11,164 bases of DNA from Myxococcales bacterium. Its GTDB lineage: Bacteria > Myxococcota > Bradymonadia > REDH01. The stretch lies in assembly GCA_018970625.1 (NCBI GenBank), contig JAGWVZ010000069.1, positions 1-11,164 of the forward strand, written 5' to 3'. Of the stretch, positions 1 to 8,052 are shown in pieces; positions within the stretch are counted from its first letter, which is position 1; every line of letters starts with the position of its first letter. Position numbers and translations under genes: made by a program. The notes beneath the pieces are model-generated. The model had not been told where the DNA came from, made no database searches, and saw only the letters and a list, made by a program, of their open reading frames with translations.

Positions 1-1042
1 CACCGGCATGTTCACCTACGACCAGCTCGGTTTCAACTGGCTGGCCAATCGCGAAACCAACGAGATTGTGCCGGGTTACGTCAGCTTCGGCTACGACGTG
101 CGCGCGCAGTCTGCCCGCATCGGTGCTCCGTCGATCACCTTCACCAACGCTGGGGAGGTCGAAGCCGCGCTGCCCGAGCGCGAGCTGTTCCTCATGCAGT
201 TGCAGCCTTATCTGACGGTTTCGCCGCACGAATCCATCGACATCTATGGTACCTGGAACGCGGGACGTGGCACCTTTCAGGATGGCGAAGCCTGCTGGAC
301 CCCCTACCCGGGCATGAGCTGTTTTGAGGCCATGGCGATTGTGCGACCGCACGAGAAAGCACCGCTGGTGCGAGTCGGCATGATTCAGCCAAGCATTGGC
401 ATTCGTCACGACGACCACACGATGTTGCTCCGTCAGGACGCCTCGCGAGAACGCCTGCCCATTATTCCCGCAAATTACGCCGAGCTGGGCGGCGAGCTCA
501 CCTACAAGCCTGTGTACTGGTTCACGGCCGATGCTGGCGTGTACTGGGCCAATAACCTCTCAGAGTCCGTGGGTGACACGACTCGCGTGCAGGACGACGA
601 CGTCGCGTATTCGGGTCGCGTCACCTTTGCTCCCATCTTTGGACGACAGCGCAACCTGCGCTTTTCGACCCTGATGGGCGCATCCACGTACGGCGCCGGC
701 GACTTCCGAATGGACAACCTGTTCGCGGGCTTTGGCTGGCTGAACCGCGGCTCGCTCATCCTCGAATCTGCGTTCCTGCATTATTACGGAGGAACGACGC
801 CCAGCGGTCGCAACCTGTCGCTCATGACCAATGTGCAGATCGCGCCCTGGTTTATTCTGACCGGCCGCGTCGAGCAGGCGCACGCCGAGCGAGACGACGA
901 GTCGTTCGACAACCTCTCGTTCGCCGGCGGTTTCCAGTTCTTCCCGCTGCCGTTCTTCGAGATCCGACCCGAGTACCGTCATACCACCACCGATCGGTAC
1001 CGCACGGGTCAGTACACCATCCAACTGCACGCGTTCTTCTGA
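1..1042 (+). CDS. Outer-membrane beta-barrel (porin-like) protein, 5' end outside window
   Basis: The reading frame is open to the left edge: two sense codons precede the first ATG at 8, so the true start and signal peptide probably lie outside the window. At least 344 residues are visible. The protein shows alternating polar/aromatic strands (for example YLTVSPHESIDIYGTWN and the last strands YRTGQYTIQLHAFF). It ends in Phe-Phe, the usual beta-signal of outer-membrane barrels recognised by the BAM complex. A notable conserved-looking stretch, RVGMIQPSIGIRHDDHT, lies near residues 122-138, and two cysteines near residues 96 and 105 flank a short loop. No enzymatic motif is visible. It probably sits in the outer membrane as a channel or structural barrel; the substrate cannot be told. 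The convergent transporter gene ends 115 bases downstream. Membership of a particular porin family is not established; the barrel assignment rests on composition and the C-terminus. Confidence 0.62.
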   Translation, partial: TGMFTYDQLGFNWLANRETNEIVPGYVSFGYDVRAQSARIGAPSITFTNAGEVEAALPERELFLMQLQPYLTVSPHESIDIYGTWNAGRGTFQDGEACWTPYPGMSCFEAMAIVRPHEKAPLVRVGMIQPSIGIRHDDHTMLLRQDASRERLPIIPANYAELGGELTYKPVYWFTADAGVYWANNLSESVGDTTRVQDDDVAYSGRVTFAPIFGRQRNLRFSTLMGASTYGAGDFRMDNLFAGFGWLNRGSLILESAFLHYYGGTTPSGRNLSLMTNVQIAPWFILTGRVEQAHAERDDESFDNLSFAGGFQFFPLPFFEIRPEYRHTTTDRYRTGQYTIQLHAFF

Positions 1043-1157
1043 GCGCGTTGCGTAGTGTCATGCCTGCCGGGCTTCGCAGGGCGTTACACGAACCTGCCTG
1101 ATGCGGCCTTGCTAGCATTGGCCTTGTGCGTGACGTTTCCTTAAGCGGCTGTCATGC

Positions 1158-2081
1158 TCAGCGGTTAGCCGCTGCCGCCGCCGCCCGCGCTCGGCTGCGG
1201 TTGAGCCACCAGACACCGGCGATCGTAATGCCTCCGCCAACCAGCGAAATCGGCGGTGGAGTGGTGCCGAACCACAACCACGCGGTGAAGAGCGTGACGA
1301 TCGGCGAGCCATACAGGAACATCATGGTCCGCGACGCGCCCAGCTCATGAACGGCGTAGTTCCATAGCAGGTAAGCGATCGCCGCCGGAAAAACACCAAT
1401 GAACACGATGGCTTGAATGGCGGTCCACGTGGCCGTTTGCCACTCGGCTGCAGCGAGCGGCGCGAAGTAGATCATGGGCAGTGTGCCGAACACAATCGTC
1501 CAGGTCGTGACGGAGCGCACGCCGTAACGGGCTGCCAGCGGGCGCTGAAAGAGGAAGTACGTCGCGGTGCCGATGGCGCTCATGAGAATGGCGCCGGCCG
1601 CCAGCGTGAACTCAATCGTGCGCCCCTGCCCCACGATAAGCAGCAGAGTGCCGGCAAACGCGATCGAGATGCCCAGCACCATGTCCCAGCGCAGGCGTTC
1701 AATGCCGGCCACATGGGCAAAGACGGCGGTGAACACCGGTGCGGTCTGAATCAGCAGCGCGGTGGTGCCGGGCGGAACCGTCTGCTGCCCAAAATTCAGG
1801 CACAGGTGGTAAACGGTGATGCCAATGAGCGCGAGGCCAGCGGTGCGAGGCCAGTCTTCGCGCTTTGGAAACGGCACGGGCGAGATCACTGCCGCGGTCA
1901 GCAGCACAATGGAAGCGGTCGTGAACCGCAAAAGGGCCAGCGGACCAGGCGAGAACGAATCCAGCGCCACCCGTATGCCGGTAAACGACGAGCCCCAGAA
2001 CAGGATGGTCAGGGCAACAGCGAGGGCGGGGCGAAGCGGCATGACGAGGTCCGGGTAGCGGGCTCGATGCCCGTAGCACAT
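1158..2081 (-). CDS. EamA/DMT-superfamily permease (RhaT/YdcZ-like drug/metabolite transporter)
   Basis: This is an inner-membrane transporter of about 307 residues with ten predicted hydrophobic helices in two EamA repeats (about residues 16-150 and 157-296). The first repeat has the family signature WGSSFTGIRVAL followed by SPGPLALLRF (residues 29-53). The second repeat has GASRTMMFLYGSPIVTLFTAWL. Such proteins export or import small metabolites; the substrate cannot be inferred. The Glu that often ends the fourth helix of each repeat is present in the first (E128) but replaced by GTTPPP in the second. The C-terminus is an alanine/arginine run. Two starts are possible: ATG at 2081, with AGGG close upstream, and ATG at 2042 (residue 14), which begins right before the first helix and matches family length better. 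The longer form is given. It is divergent from the helicase gene, with 113 bases between starts, and convergent with the barrel gene. Confidence 0.9.
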   Translation of the reverse strand: MCYGHRARYPDLVMPLRPALAVALTILFWGSSFTGIRVALDSFSPGPLALLRFTTASIVLLTAAVISPVPFPKREDWPRTAGLALIGITVYHLCLNFGQQTVPPGTTALLIQTAPVFTAVFAHVAGIERLRWDMVLGISIAFAGTLLLIVGQGRTIEFTLAAGAILMSAIGTATYFLFQRPLAARYGVRSVTTWTIVFGTLPMIYFAPLAAAEWQTATWTAIQAIVFIGVFPAAIAYLLWNYAVHELGASRTMMFLYGSPIVTLFTAWLWFGTTPPPISLVGGGITIAGVWWLNRSRARAAAAAANR

Positions 2082-2194
2082 TTCGCCCTGAAAACCATGC
2101 TGAAGAGGGAAAACGCAACGCGATCATCTGAACACTTGCGCAGCTTGTGCTGCCGAGTTATCGGAGCGCGGTGTGGTGATGCCTGAGGAGTGCG

Positions 2195-4600
2195 ATGTCG
2201 GGTTCGGAGCATAGTCTGGAAGAATACGTACGGCGCATGCAGCGGTCGTCGCGGAATGGCCCCTGCATAACGCGGGTAGAGCGCATGGCGGCTACGCAGG
2301 GCGCGTATTCGGACTACCCGTCGCACATCCATGCCAGTATTCGACAGGCCTTGCAGCGGCGTGGTGTTCAGCAGCCATACGCGCACCAGGTAGAGGCGTG
2401 GCAGGCGATCGCTGCGGGGGCGCATGTGGCGGTGGTCAGCCCCACAGCGTCGGGCAAATCGCTGTGTTATCATGTGCCTGTGCTGAACATGCTGGCGACG
2501 GAGCGCGACGGCTCGGCGCTGTACCTGTACCCCACCAAGGCGCTCAGCCAGGACCAGTGCGCCGAGCTCAATCAGCTGCTTGACGGCGCCGGTCTGGACC
2601 AGCTGGCTCATGTGTACGATGGCGACACGCCGGCCGACATTCGGCGGAAAGTGCGGGAAGGTGCGCGGCTTGTGGTGACGAACCCGGACATGCTGCACGC
2701 GTCGATTCTGGCGCACCACGACAAGTGGCGCACGCTGTTCTCGACGCTTCGTTACATTGTCATCGACGAAATGCACATGTACCGGGGCGTTTTTGGCAGC
2801 CACGTGGCCAACGTCATTCGCCGCCTCCGGCGGGTGTGCCGGCACTACGGTGCTTCACCGCAGGTGGTCCTGACCTCGGCTACGCTGGCCAATCCATCCG
2901 AGCTGGGCCAGAGGCTGGTAGGCGACCCGGTGGTACTGGTGCAGGGCACCACCGCGCCACGCGGCGAGCGCATGGTCATGCTCTACAATCCCCCCATCAT
3001 GGACAAGGAGCTGGAGCGCCGGCAGTCGCCCGGGTCGGCGGCGTCTTTCCTGACCCTGCCGCTCCTCGAAGACGGGCACCATGTGATCGTCTTTGCGCGG
3101 TCGCGGCAGGGCGTCGAAGTGCTGACGCGACGCATGAAAGAGCAGGCGGTAAAGCGGCGGCTGCCGCGGCTGGTCGATCGCATCTCAGGCTATCGTGGCG
3201 GATACCTCCCCGAGGCTCGCCGTCGCATCGAGCGCGGCCTGCGTGATGGTGAGATTCAGGCGGTGATCTCGACGAACGCGCTCGAGCTGGGCATCGACAT
3301 CGGCAGCCTCGATGTCTGCGTGATGGCTGGTTATCCGGGAACCATCGCCTCGTTCTGGCAACAGGCCGGACGGGCAGGGCGGCGGTCGGGTTCAGCGCTG
3401 GTGGTGCTGGTCGCCGGTGACGATCCGGTCGATCAGTTTCTGGTGCATCACCCCGACTACTTCTTCAAAGCTACGCCGGAGCACGGCCGCATTGACCCTG
3501 ACAACCTGCGGATTGTCAGCGAACACCTCAAATGTGCCGCTTTTGAGATTCCTTTCCGGTTCGATGAGGCATTTTTGCCTCTGGATGTGCCTTCGACACA
3601 GGAGATACTCGCTTATCTCTCTGAAGAGGCCGGCATCCTGCAACCCGCTGACGGCGTCTGGAACTGGGCCGCCGATGGCTATCCGGCGTCCACATTCGGG
3701 TTGCGCGCGCTCAACGACGAGAACTTTGTCATTGTCGATACCACTGGTGAGCAGCCCGATATTCTGGGCGAAATCGACTATGAGTCGGCTCACCTGACCG
3801 TGTACGAGCAGGCCATCTATCAGCACGACGCGACGCTCTATGAAGTCCATCGTCTGGACTACCACGAGCGCAAAGCCTACGTGCGCCGCGCCGACGTCGA
3901 TTACTTCACTCAGGCCATTGATCAGACCCGTGTGTTTGTGCTCGACATCGGCGACGAGGTGTCGCTGAGCCATGGCTGGGGAGAGGTGCGTGTGACCACG
4001 CGCATCGCCGGTTACAAAAAGATTCGATTCAAAACGTGGGAGAATATTGGCTACGGAGAGATCCAGCTGCCCGACCTTGAGCTGCACACCACCAGCTTCT
4101 GGTCGGTCTTCCGTACCGACAGGCTGCGCTCGCTTGGTCTGGAGCCGCGCATGGAAGAAGACGCGCTGCTGGGCATTAGCAAGGCCATGCATACGGTCGC
4201 TGTCGTGCAGCTGATGTGCGCGCCGGGCGATCTCAAGGTCACCCTGCAGAGCCGATTCGACGCTGCGCCCGTCACGGTAGCGCCGCTGGCGCCAGCGCCG
4301 GGTGATTCGCAGGTGCAGCGCGGTACGCTGCAGGGGGCCGAAGGTGGCGAGCAGGCGCTGGGGGCCGTTGGATTACTGTCTGAGCCGGCTGTGTTCCTTT
4401 ATGATGCCCATCCCGGCGGCGTCGGGTTCGCCGAAAAACTCTGGGAGCTGCAGCAGGAGCTGATTCGTGACACCCACTCGCTCATCGCTGACTGCCCGTG
4501 TACTCATGGTTGTCCGTCGTGTGTAGGCCCGCCTGTGGGTGAAAATCTGCATGTGAAGGCCATCGCACTGAAGGTGCTCGAGCGCTTTTTGCCGGTTTGA
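2195..4600 (+). CDS. MrfA/Hrq1-type DEAD/DEAH-box helicase with C-terminal DUF1998
   Basis: An 801-residue superfamily 2 helicase. Visible motifs are: a Q-like region at PYAHQVEAW (61-69), Walker A SPTASGKS (82-89), YPTKALSQDQ (112-121), DEMH box (191-194), SAT (228-230), NALELGIDIG (361-370) and QQAGRAGRRSG (389-399). The middle part carries family-typical blocks such as LDYHERKAYVRR (554-565) and GYKKIRFKTWENIG (606-619), then LHTTSFW (630-636). The DUF1998 end shows DAHPGGVGF (737-745) and the zinc-type cluster C767, C769, C773, C776. Characterised relatives are yeast Hrq1, a RecQ4-like 3'-5' helicase in crosslink repair, and Bacillus MrfA, which acts in mitomycin-damage repair; the role here is inferred to be DNA-damage repair in the cytoplasm. 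The start is supported by a strong TGAGGAG four bases upstream of ATG. No nuclease partner resembling MrfB is adjacent. Length is near the family norm, with roughly 30 extra N-terminal residues. Confidence 0.95.
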   Translation: MSGSEHSLEEYVRRMQRSSRNGPCITRVERMAATQGAYSDYPSHIHASIRQALQRRGVQQPYAHQVEAWQAIAAGAHVAVVSPTASGKSLCYHVPVLNMLATERDGSALYLYPTKALSQDQCAELNQLLDGAGLDQLAHVYDGDTPADIRRKVREGARLVVTNPDMLHASILAHHDKWRTLFSTLRYIVIDEMHMYRGVFGSHVANVIRRLRRVCRHYGASPQVVLTSATLANPSELGQRLVGDPVVLVQGTTAPRGERMVMLYNPPIMDKELERRQSPGSAASFLTLPLLEDGHHVIVFARSRQGVEVLTRRMKEQAVKRRLPRLVDRISGYRGGYLPEARRRIERGLRDGEIQAVISTNALELGIDIGSLDVCVMAGYPGTIASFWQQAGRAGRRSGSALVVLVAGDDPVDQFLVHHPDYFFKATPEHGRIDPDNLRIVSEHLKCAAFEIPFRFDEAFLPLDVPSTQEILAYLSEEAGILQPADGVWNWAADGYPASTFGLRALNDENFVIVDTTGEQPDILGEIDYESAHLTVYEQAIYQHDATLYEVHRLDYHERKAYVRRADVDYFTQAIDQTRVFVLDIGDEVSLSHGWGEVRVTTRIAGYKKIRFKTWENIGYGEIQLPDLELHTTSFWSVFRTDRLRSLGLEPRMEEDALLGISKAMHTVAVVQLMCAPGDLKVTLQSRFDAAPVTVAPLAPAPGDSQVQRGTLQGAEGGEQALGAVGLLSEPAVFLYDAHPGGVGFAEKLWELQQELIRDTHSLIADCPCTHGCPSCVGPPVGENLHVKAIALKVLERFLPV

Positions 4601-4754
4601 AGCCCCAGCCTGCTCACCTCTGGGCAAAGAATGTTCTGGCGTAGTGCAATTCCAGAAGGACGTGCGGCTCGCGTTCTGAGGGTGAACCCTCGAAGGAGTG
4701 ACGTGCCCCCGGCCCATTGACTCGCACCTTTGCGTTGCCCGCGGTGGGCGCCGT

Positions 4755-5504
4755 CTAGAGTGCAAACTTCAGGCGCGGGTCTCGACTGAGCATGGCAGCA
4801 AGGTGCTGCGAGCCGGTCAGGCCGGTCTGCACCTGCGCGAACAGGTTCCATGCGTCCGTCCAGAACGCGAGTCGATCGTACGGGAGGGCGTCGAACACCT
4901 CGGTCGTCTCGGTGAGGACGGCCGTCAGGGTGGCGGTAAAGAAGGCGCCCCAGGCCTGTTGAATCGCCAGACGCTCCCAGCGAGACCGCTTTTGCAGTTC
5001 GTGACGCAGGTGCTCGATGTGAAAACCGAGATGATACGCCTGATCGGCCAGAATCTCCTCGAGCATGCGCCGCGTCATGGGGTCATCTACGCTGTTTGCC
5101 AGTACCCGAAAGAAGGGCATCGACGCCATCTCGGCCGAGAGCAGAATCATGAGCTCGCGTACCCAGTCAAAGCGGCGCCGAAAACGGCGAAAGCCAAAAT
5201 CAATCAGGTACCTGCGCGCAGGTTCCGAACCGGCCGCCCACAGCCACTTCATCAGCAGCTCGGCGTGAACGTTCTTCTCCTGCACGTACAGATCAATGCA
5301 CTCGGCATACTCCGGCGAGCAAGACTGCCGCACCTTGCTTCGCAGGTCGATGCCCGATGACGTCAGACCGCGCTGAAAGATGCGCATTGTGGCAATCACG
5401 GGCTCTCGAATCTCTTCGCGCAGGCGCACGCCCTGTTCCCAGGGGATGTGCCGCTCCCGACGAACGGAGCTGCGGAAGTGATTGAGCCATTGCATGGTTC
5501 CCAT
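4755..5504 (-). CDS. Ferritin-like four-helix protein with degenerate di-iron site
   Basis: A 249-residue all-helical cytosolic protein. The order of blocks fits the ferritin-like fold: PWEQGVRL (21-28), helix 1 around IATMRIFQRG (37-46), helix 2 around YVQEKNVHAELL (73-84), helix 3 LLSAEMASMPFFRVL (121-135) and helix 4 EEILADQAYHLGFH (149-162). Ferritin-like relatives normally bind two irons through Glu in helices 1 and 3 and ExxH in helices 2 and 4. Here only E125 and the histidines H80 and H158 are clear; the positions three before the histidines are K77 and Q155, and the expected helix 1 position appears to be L47 (GLTSSG where relatives as I recall them have GEsSeG). It may therefore bind no iron, or act structurally; function is unknown. 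The ATG has a clear SD, AGAGGA, five bases upstream. It converges on the helicase gene and is divergent from the lipoprotein gene. Family name not certain. Confidence 0.75.
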   Translation of the reverse strand: MGTMQWLNHFRSSVRRERHIPWEQGVRLREEIREPVIATMRIFQRGLTSSGIDLRSKVRQSCSPEYAECIDLYVQEKNVHAELLMKWLWAAGSEPARRYLIDFGFRRFRRRFDWVRELMILLSAEMASMPFFRVLANSVDDPMTRRMLEEILADQAYHLGFHIEHLRHELQKRSRWERLAIQQAWGAFFTATLTAVLTETTEVFDALPYDRLAFWTDAWNLFAQVQTGLTGSQHLAAMLSRDPRLKFAL

Positions 5505-5607
5505 GTCGTTCCTCTTGCAGTTTCTGGCTCGCTGCCAAACGCTGCGTTGGCTCAGAAAAGTCCCCCCGTGTCTAATGGTTCAGCCCCGTAAACGCAATCA
5601 GCCGCCA

Positions 5608-6558
5608 ATGGCAGTCGATCATTTGGCGAAGCAGCGGTGTCTTGTGCAAGCCCACGTGGTCCTGTGTCTGGTCGTGGTTTTGCTGATGGTGGCCTGTGTG
5701 CCGGCGCCGCCAGACGTGCCACCATCGCGCCGCGAGCCGGTCGTCGAACCGGATGCATTTATTGTGGAGGACGACCGTCCGTTCGTGCTGGATGTGCGAG
5801 GTGTCCCTTTTGAGCATGAGCAGGTTCGACTGAGCTCGGGCCAGTTTGTGTTTGCCCCTCAGCCGAGGCTCTGGCGCGCATGGATGCAGGGCGCAGGTCT
5901 TGGCTGGGGAGCCTATCAACTGGCGCAAGTCACCGTGGCAGGGGTAGAGCACTCCATGGTGACGGTGGGTGATGCTGAGCCGTCGCGGTTCCCAAACTCG
6001 GCGCTGATTGCGTTGAGTGACGAGCCACAGCTGGCGACGGGCGATGTCGTGCTCGCGCCGCGCGAGGGCGCGATGGTCCCGGCAGCGGTGGGCTCACTAC
6101 GGGACACACAGGTCGTGCTCTACGACCTGCGTGAGTCGGTGAACCCTGGAGAAGAGGAGTTTCAGGCGTTGCCGATGCATGTGCTGCCGATAGAGCAGGG
6201 TGGGGCAGGTTGCCTGATGTTGTGCGCGGGTGAGCGGTCGACAGGGCTCTATCAGCTGCTGCAGCGAGGGACGCAGACCCTGCTCGCTCTGGATGGCCAG
6301 CGCGCTCCGGTGGTGCTTTCGCCGGAGAACTGCGCGGCGCTACCACCCGAACCGCTGGTGCAGCGCGGCCAGAATGTGTTCGCGTTTCTCTACGGCGGCT
6401 TGCGACAGGTTCAAGTGGTGGAGATCGACGCGATGACCGGACGCGCGCTCGTGCGGTTCGATCTGGCGGGCCGCACGCAGGACGTCCATGCTCCGCTCAT
6501 GACGCTGGTGCAGGGCGAGCCTCCCTTCGGCAATCTGCTACCGGTGCCGCCTCCGTGA
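5608..6558 (+). CDS. Secreted lipoprotein with repeated beta-rich (Tudor/SH3-like) modules
   Basis: The N-terminus from ATG 5608 is a lipoprotein signal: positively charged HLAKQR, a hydrophobic stretch rich in Leu/Val, then the lipobox LMVAC with the lipidated Cys at residue 30. A Pro-rich spacer follows (VPAPPDVPPS). The rest, about 270 residues, is beta-rich and appears to contain four related modules, each with a pattern like G(D/Q)xVxA, a turn, V..., and a closing LxxL. Examples are SGQFVFAP, GDVVLAPREGAMVPAAV and GQNVFAFLYGGLRQVQVVEI, each near the beginning of a module. This resembles Tudor/agenet-type small barrels, but that is an inference from pattern only. Expected location is the periplasm or outer membrane. 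The same frame is open back to ATG 5482, which would overlap the divergent ferritin-like gene antisense and push the lipobox to residue 72; ATG 5574 is a further alternative. None has a convincing SD, so the start is uncertain. Confidence 0.62.
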   Translation: MAVDHLAKQRCLVQAHVVLCLVVVLLMVACVPAPPDVPPSRREPVVEPDAFIVEDDRPFVLDVRGVPFEHEQVRLSSGQFVFAPQPRLWRAWMQGAGLGWGAYQLAQVTVAGVEHSMVTVGDAEPSRFPNSALIALSDEPQLATGDVVLAPREGAMVPAAVGSLRDTQVVLYDLRESVNPGEEEFQALPMHVLPIEQGGAGCLMLCAGERSTGLYQLLQRGTQTLLALDGQRAPVVLSPENCAALPPEPLVQRGQNVFAFLYGGLRQVQVVEIDAMTGRALVRFDLAGRTQDVHAPLMTLVQGEPPFGNLLPVPPP

Positions 6559-6621
6559 TAACACGCGCAGCGGCGCAGGCCGTTCGATCCGGTGTGAGCC
6601 GACGATGAAGGGGCTGATGAA

Positions 6622-6655
6622 CAAGGGCTTAATTCACGCCCTTGCGCCTTATTTT
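6622..6655 (+). terminator. Hairpin between convergent lipoprotein and cca genes, possible terminator
   Basis: A perfect 7-bp inverted repeat CAAGGGC / GCCCTTG (6622-6628 and 6638-6644) with a 9-base loop is followed on the + strand by a T-rich but interrupted tail (cgccttatttt). It lies 64 bases after the lipoprotein stop and 35 bases beyond the end of the convergent cca gene, so it could serve either. The tail is weaker than in a textbook intrinsic terminator. Confidence 0.42.
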
Positions 6656-6678
6656 CATAAGACGGAATGTAAAATTCG

Positions 6679-8052
6679 CTAATTAACCATGTCAGACGCA
6701 GAGAATAACCAGGCGACGTACTCGTCGATGGACGCCTCGTTTGGTAGCTCGCCGTCGAGAATCGCCTCGCGAACCCGCGTCATGGCGAGCCCGATCTCTT
6801 TTCCTCGCAGACCACGAGCCATCATGGCGTCACCGAGTCCGGTCGGCAGGGTGGGCACCAGATTTTCGCGCTCTCGCTGGGCAGCGATCTGCCGGGTGAG
6901 TGTCGCCACGCGCTCGTTGATGTCGACCGCGTCGCGTCCTTCAAAGCTCTGCAGCAGGGCGGCGGTCAGGTTCAGTTGCGGCGTCAGGTGCTCGAGTGAC
7001 ATCTGCCAATGTCGCCGTACGTCGACGCTTGTCCAGGTCTGCAGAACATTCGCCGGCGCGTATGAATAGCTGACGAGCGCGCGCAACTCGGCTCGTTCCT
7101 CGTTCGAGAACTTCAACCGTGTGCACAGAACCTCGGCGAGGTGTTGTGCGTGGCGCAGCCCGGTGAACAACGTATTCAGCTGAAGCGTACCGCCGCCCTG
7201 CTCGTGCATGGTGCACACGGCAACCGCAGCGGCGTACCGAATCCCTTTGTCCACGGGCAGGCTGTCGAGGGTCATCAGGAGGCGTCCGAACGCGTCGTCG
7301 TGGAGCGCGTTTAGCTCTGGCCACACGACACGTAGTGCGCCGACGTCGCGCAGCCAGCGGAGTCCAAAAGAAGCGCCGGGAGCGACCAGGAGCTTATCGA
7401 ACTCCATTTTCCAGCGCTCGTGCGAGATCGCCTGCAGCCGGTGAACGGACTGGCGCGTAGCTTCCGTCGTTTCATCGGTGGGCGGAAAGCCGAACCGAGA
7501 GGCAAACCTGGCAATCCGCAGAATGCGAAGTGGATCGTCAGAGAGAATGCCGAGCGTGTTTTGCAAGCCACCGCCAGGGACTTCGAGGCGGCCGGTGGCG
7601 ATGGCACGGCGACCTTGCCAGGGGTCAATGACGTGACCGTTGGCGTCCATGGCCATGGCGTTGATGGACAGATCCCGGCGGGCGAGGTCAGCTTCCAGCG
7701 ATGTGCCGAATCGTACTTCGGGTTTACGCGAGTCTGGCGAGTAGGTCTCTTCGACGCGAAAGGTAGTGATTTCGACAGCGGAGGGTCGCTCGCGATTGGG
7801 CGCCTTCCAAACGGCCGCAATGGTACCAAAGCGGGCACCAACGGTGTAAACGGCGAGGCGCATATGCCGCAGGATGGCCTCAGTCTGCTCGGGCAGGGCC
7901 GACGTCGCGAAGTCAAAGTCATCTTTGTCGGGCAGGTTCATGACGGCGTCGCGCACGGCGCCGCCGACAAGCACCAGCTGATGACCCTCTGCGGAGAATG
8001 CGTCAAAGAGGGGCCGCAGGTGGGCGATGCGGTCCTGGTAGAAAGAAATCAT
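6679..8052 (-). CDS. cca: CCA tRNA nucleotidyltransferase (class II, poly(A) polymerase family)
   Basis: A 457-residue template-independent nucleotidyltransferase that adds or repairs the 3' CCA of tRNAs from CTP and ATP. The head domain shows GGAVRD (30-35), the metal-binding DxD within DFDFAT (D45, D47), RFGT (74-77), then RRDLSINAMAMD (125-136) and DPLRILRIARFASRFGF (173-189), which is the motif that contacts the primer/nucleotide. A later SHERWKMEFDKLL matches the neck region, and the C-terminal GLGDAMMARGLRGKEIG is family-typical. The central part lacks an HD phosphohydrolase motif, unlike E. coli Cca. Poly(A) polymerases share this fold, but the nearby tRNA has no encoded CCA, which favours CCA addition. 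The ATG at 8052 is the only start that keeps GGAVRD with an N-terminal helix. It has no SD because the preceding bases are the 3' strand of the rnpB P1 helix. It probably follows rnpB in transcription. Confidence 0.93.
   Translation of the reverse strand: MISFYQDRIAHLRPLFDAFSAEGHQLVLVGGAVRDAVMNLPDKDDFDFATSALPEQTEAILRHMRLAVYTVGARFGTIAAVWKAPNRERPSAVEITTFRVEETYSPDSRKPEVRFGTSLEADLARRDLSINAMAMDANGHVIDPWQGRRAIATGRLEVPGGGLQNTLGILSDDPLRILRIARFASRFGFPPTDETTEATRQSVHRLQAISHERWKMEFDKLLVAPGASFGLRWLRDVGALRVVWPELNALHDDAFGRLLMTLDSLPVDKGIRYAAAVAVCTMHEQGGGTLQLNTLFTGLRHAQHLAEVLCTRLKFSNEERAELRALVSYSYAPANVLQTWTSVDVRRHWQMSLEHLTPQLNLTAALLQSFEGRDAVDINERVATLTRQIAAQRERENLVPTLPTGLGDAMMARGLRGKEIGLAMTRVREAILDGELPNEASIDEYVAWLFSASDMVN

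Noticed and set aside
1105..1126. Direct repeat GGCCTTG twice, 15 bases apart
   Set aside because: A 7-base repeat in a GC-rich convergent gap is expected by chance and has no further copies nearby.
1155..1175. Palindrome CAGCGG-TTAG-CCGCTG over the stop codon of the EamA gene
   Set aside because: There is no T-run after it in either direction; it partly reflects the alanine codon run at the gene's end.
2082..2194. Possible promoter with TTGCGC and TATCGG before the helicase gene
   Set aside because: Each hexamer matches the sigma-70 consensus at only about half its positions; divergent promoters must exist here but cannot be placed.
4630..4695. Two hairpins (TTCTGG/CCAGAA at 4634-4657 and GAGGG-TGAA-CCCTC near 4678-4691) between the convergent helicase and ferritin-like genes
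   Set aside because: Neither has a T-run on either strand, and stems are short; they could arise by chance in GC-rich sequence, so no terminator is called.
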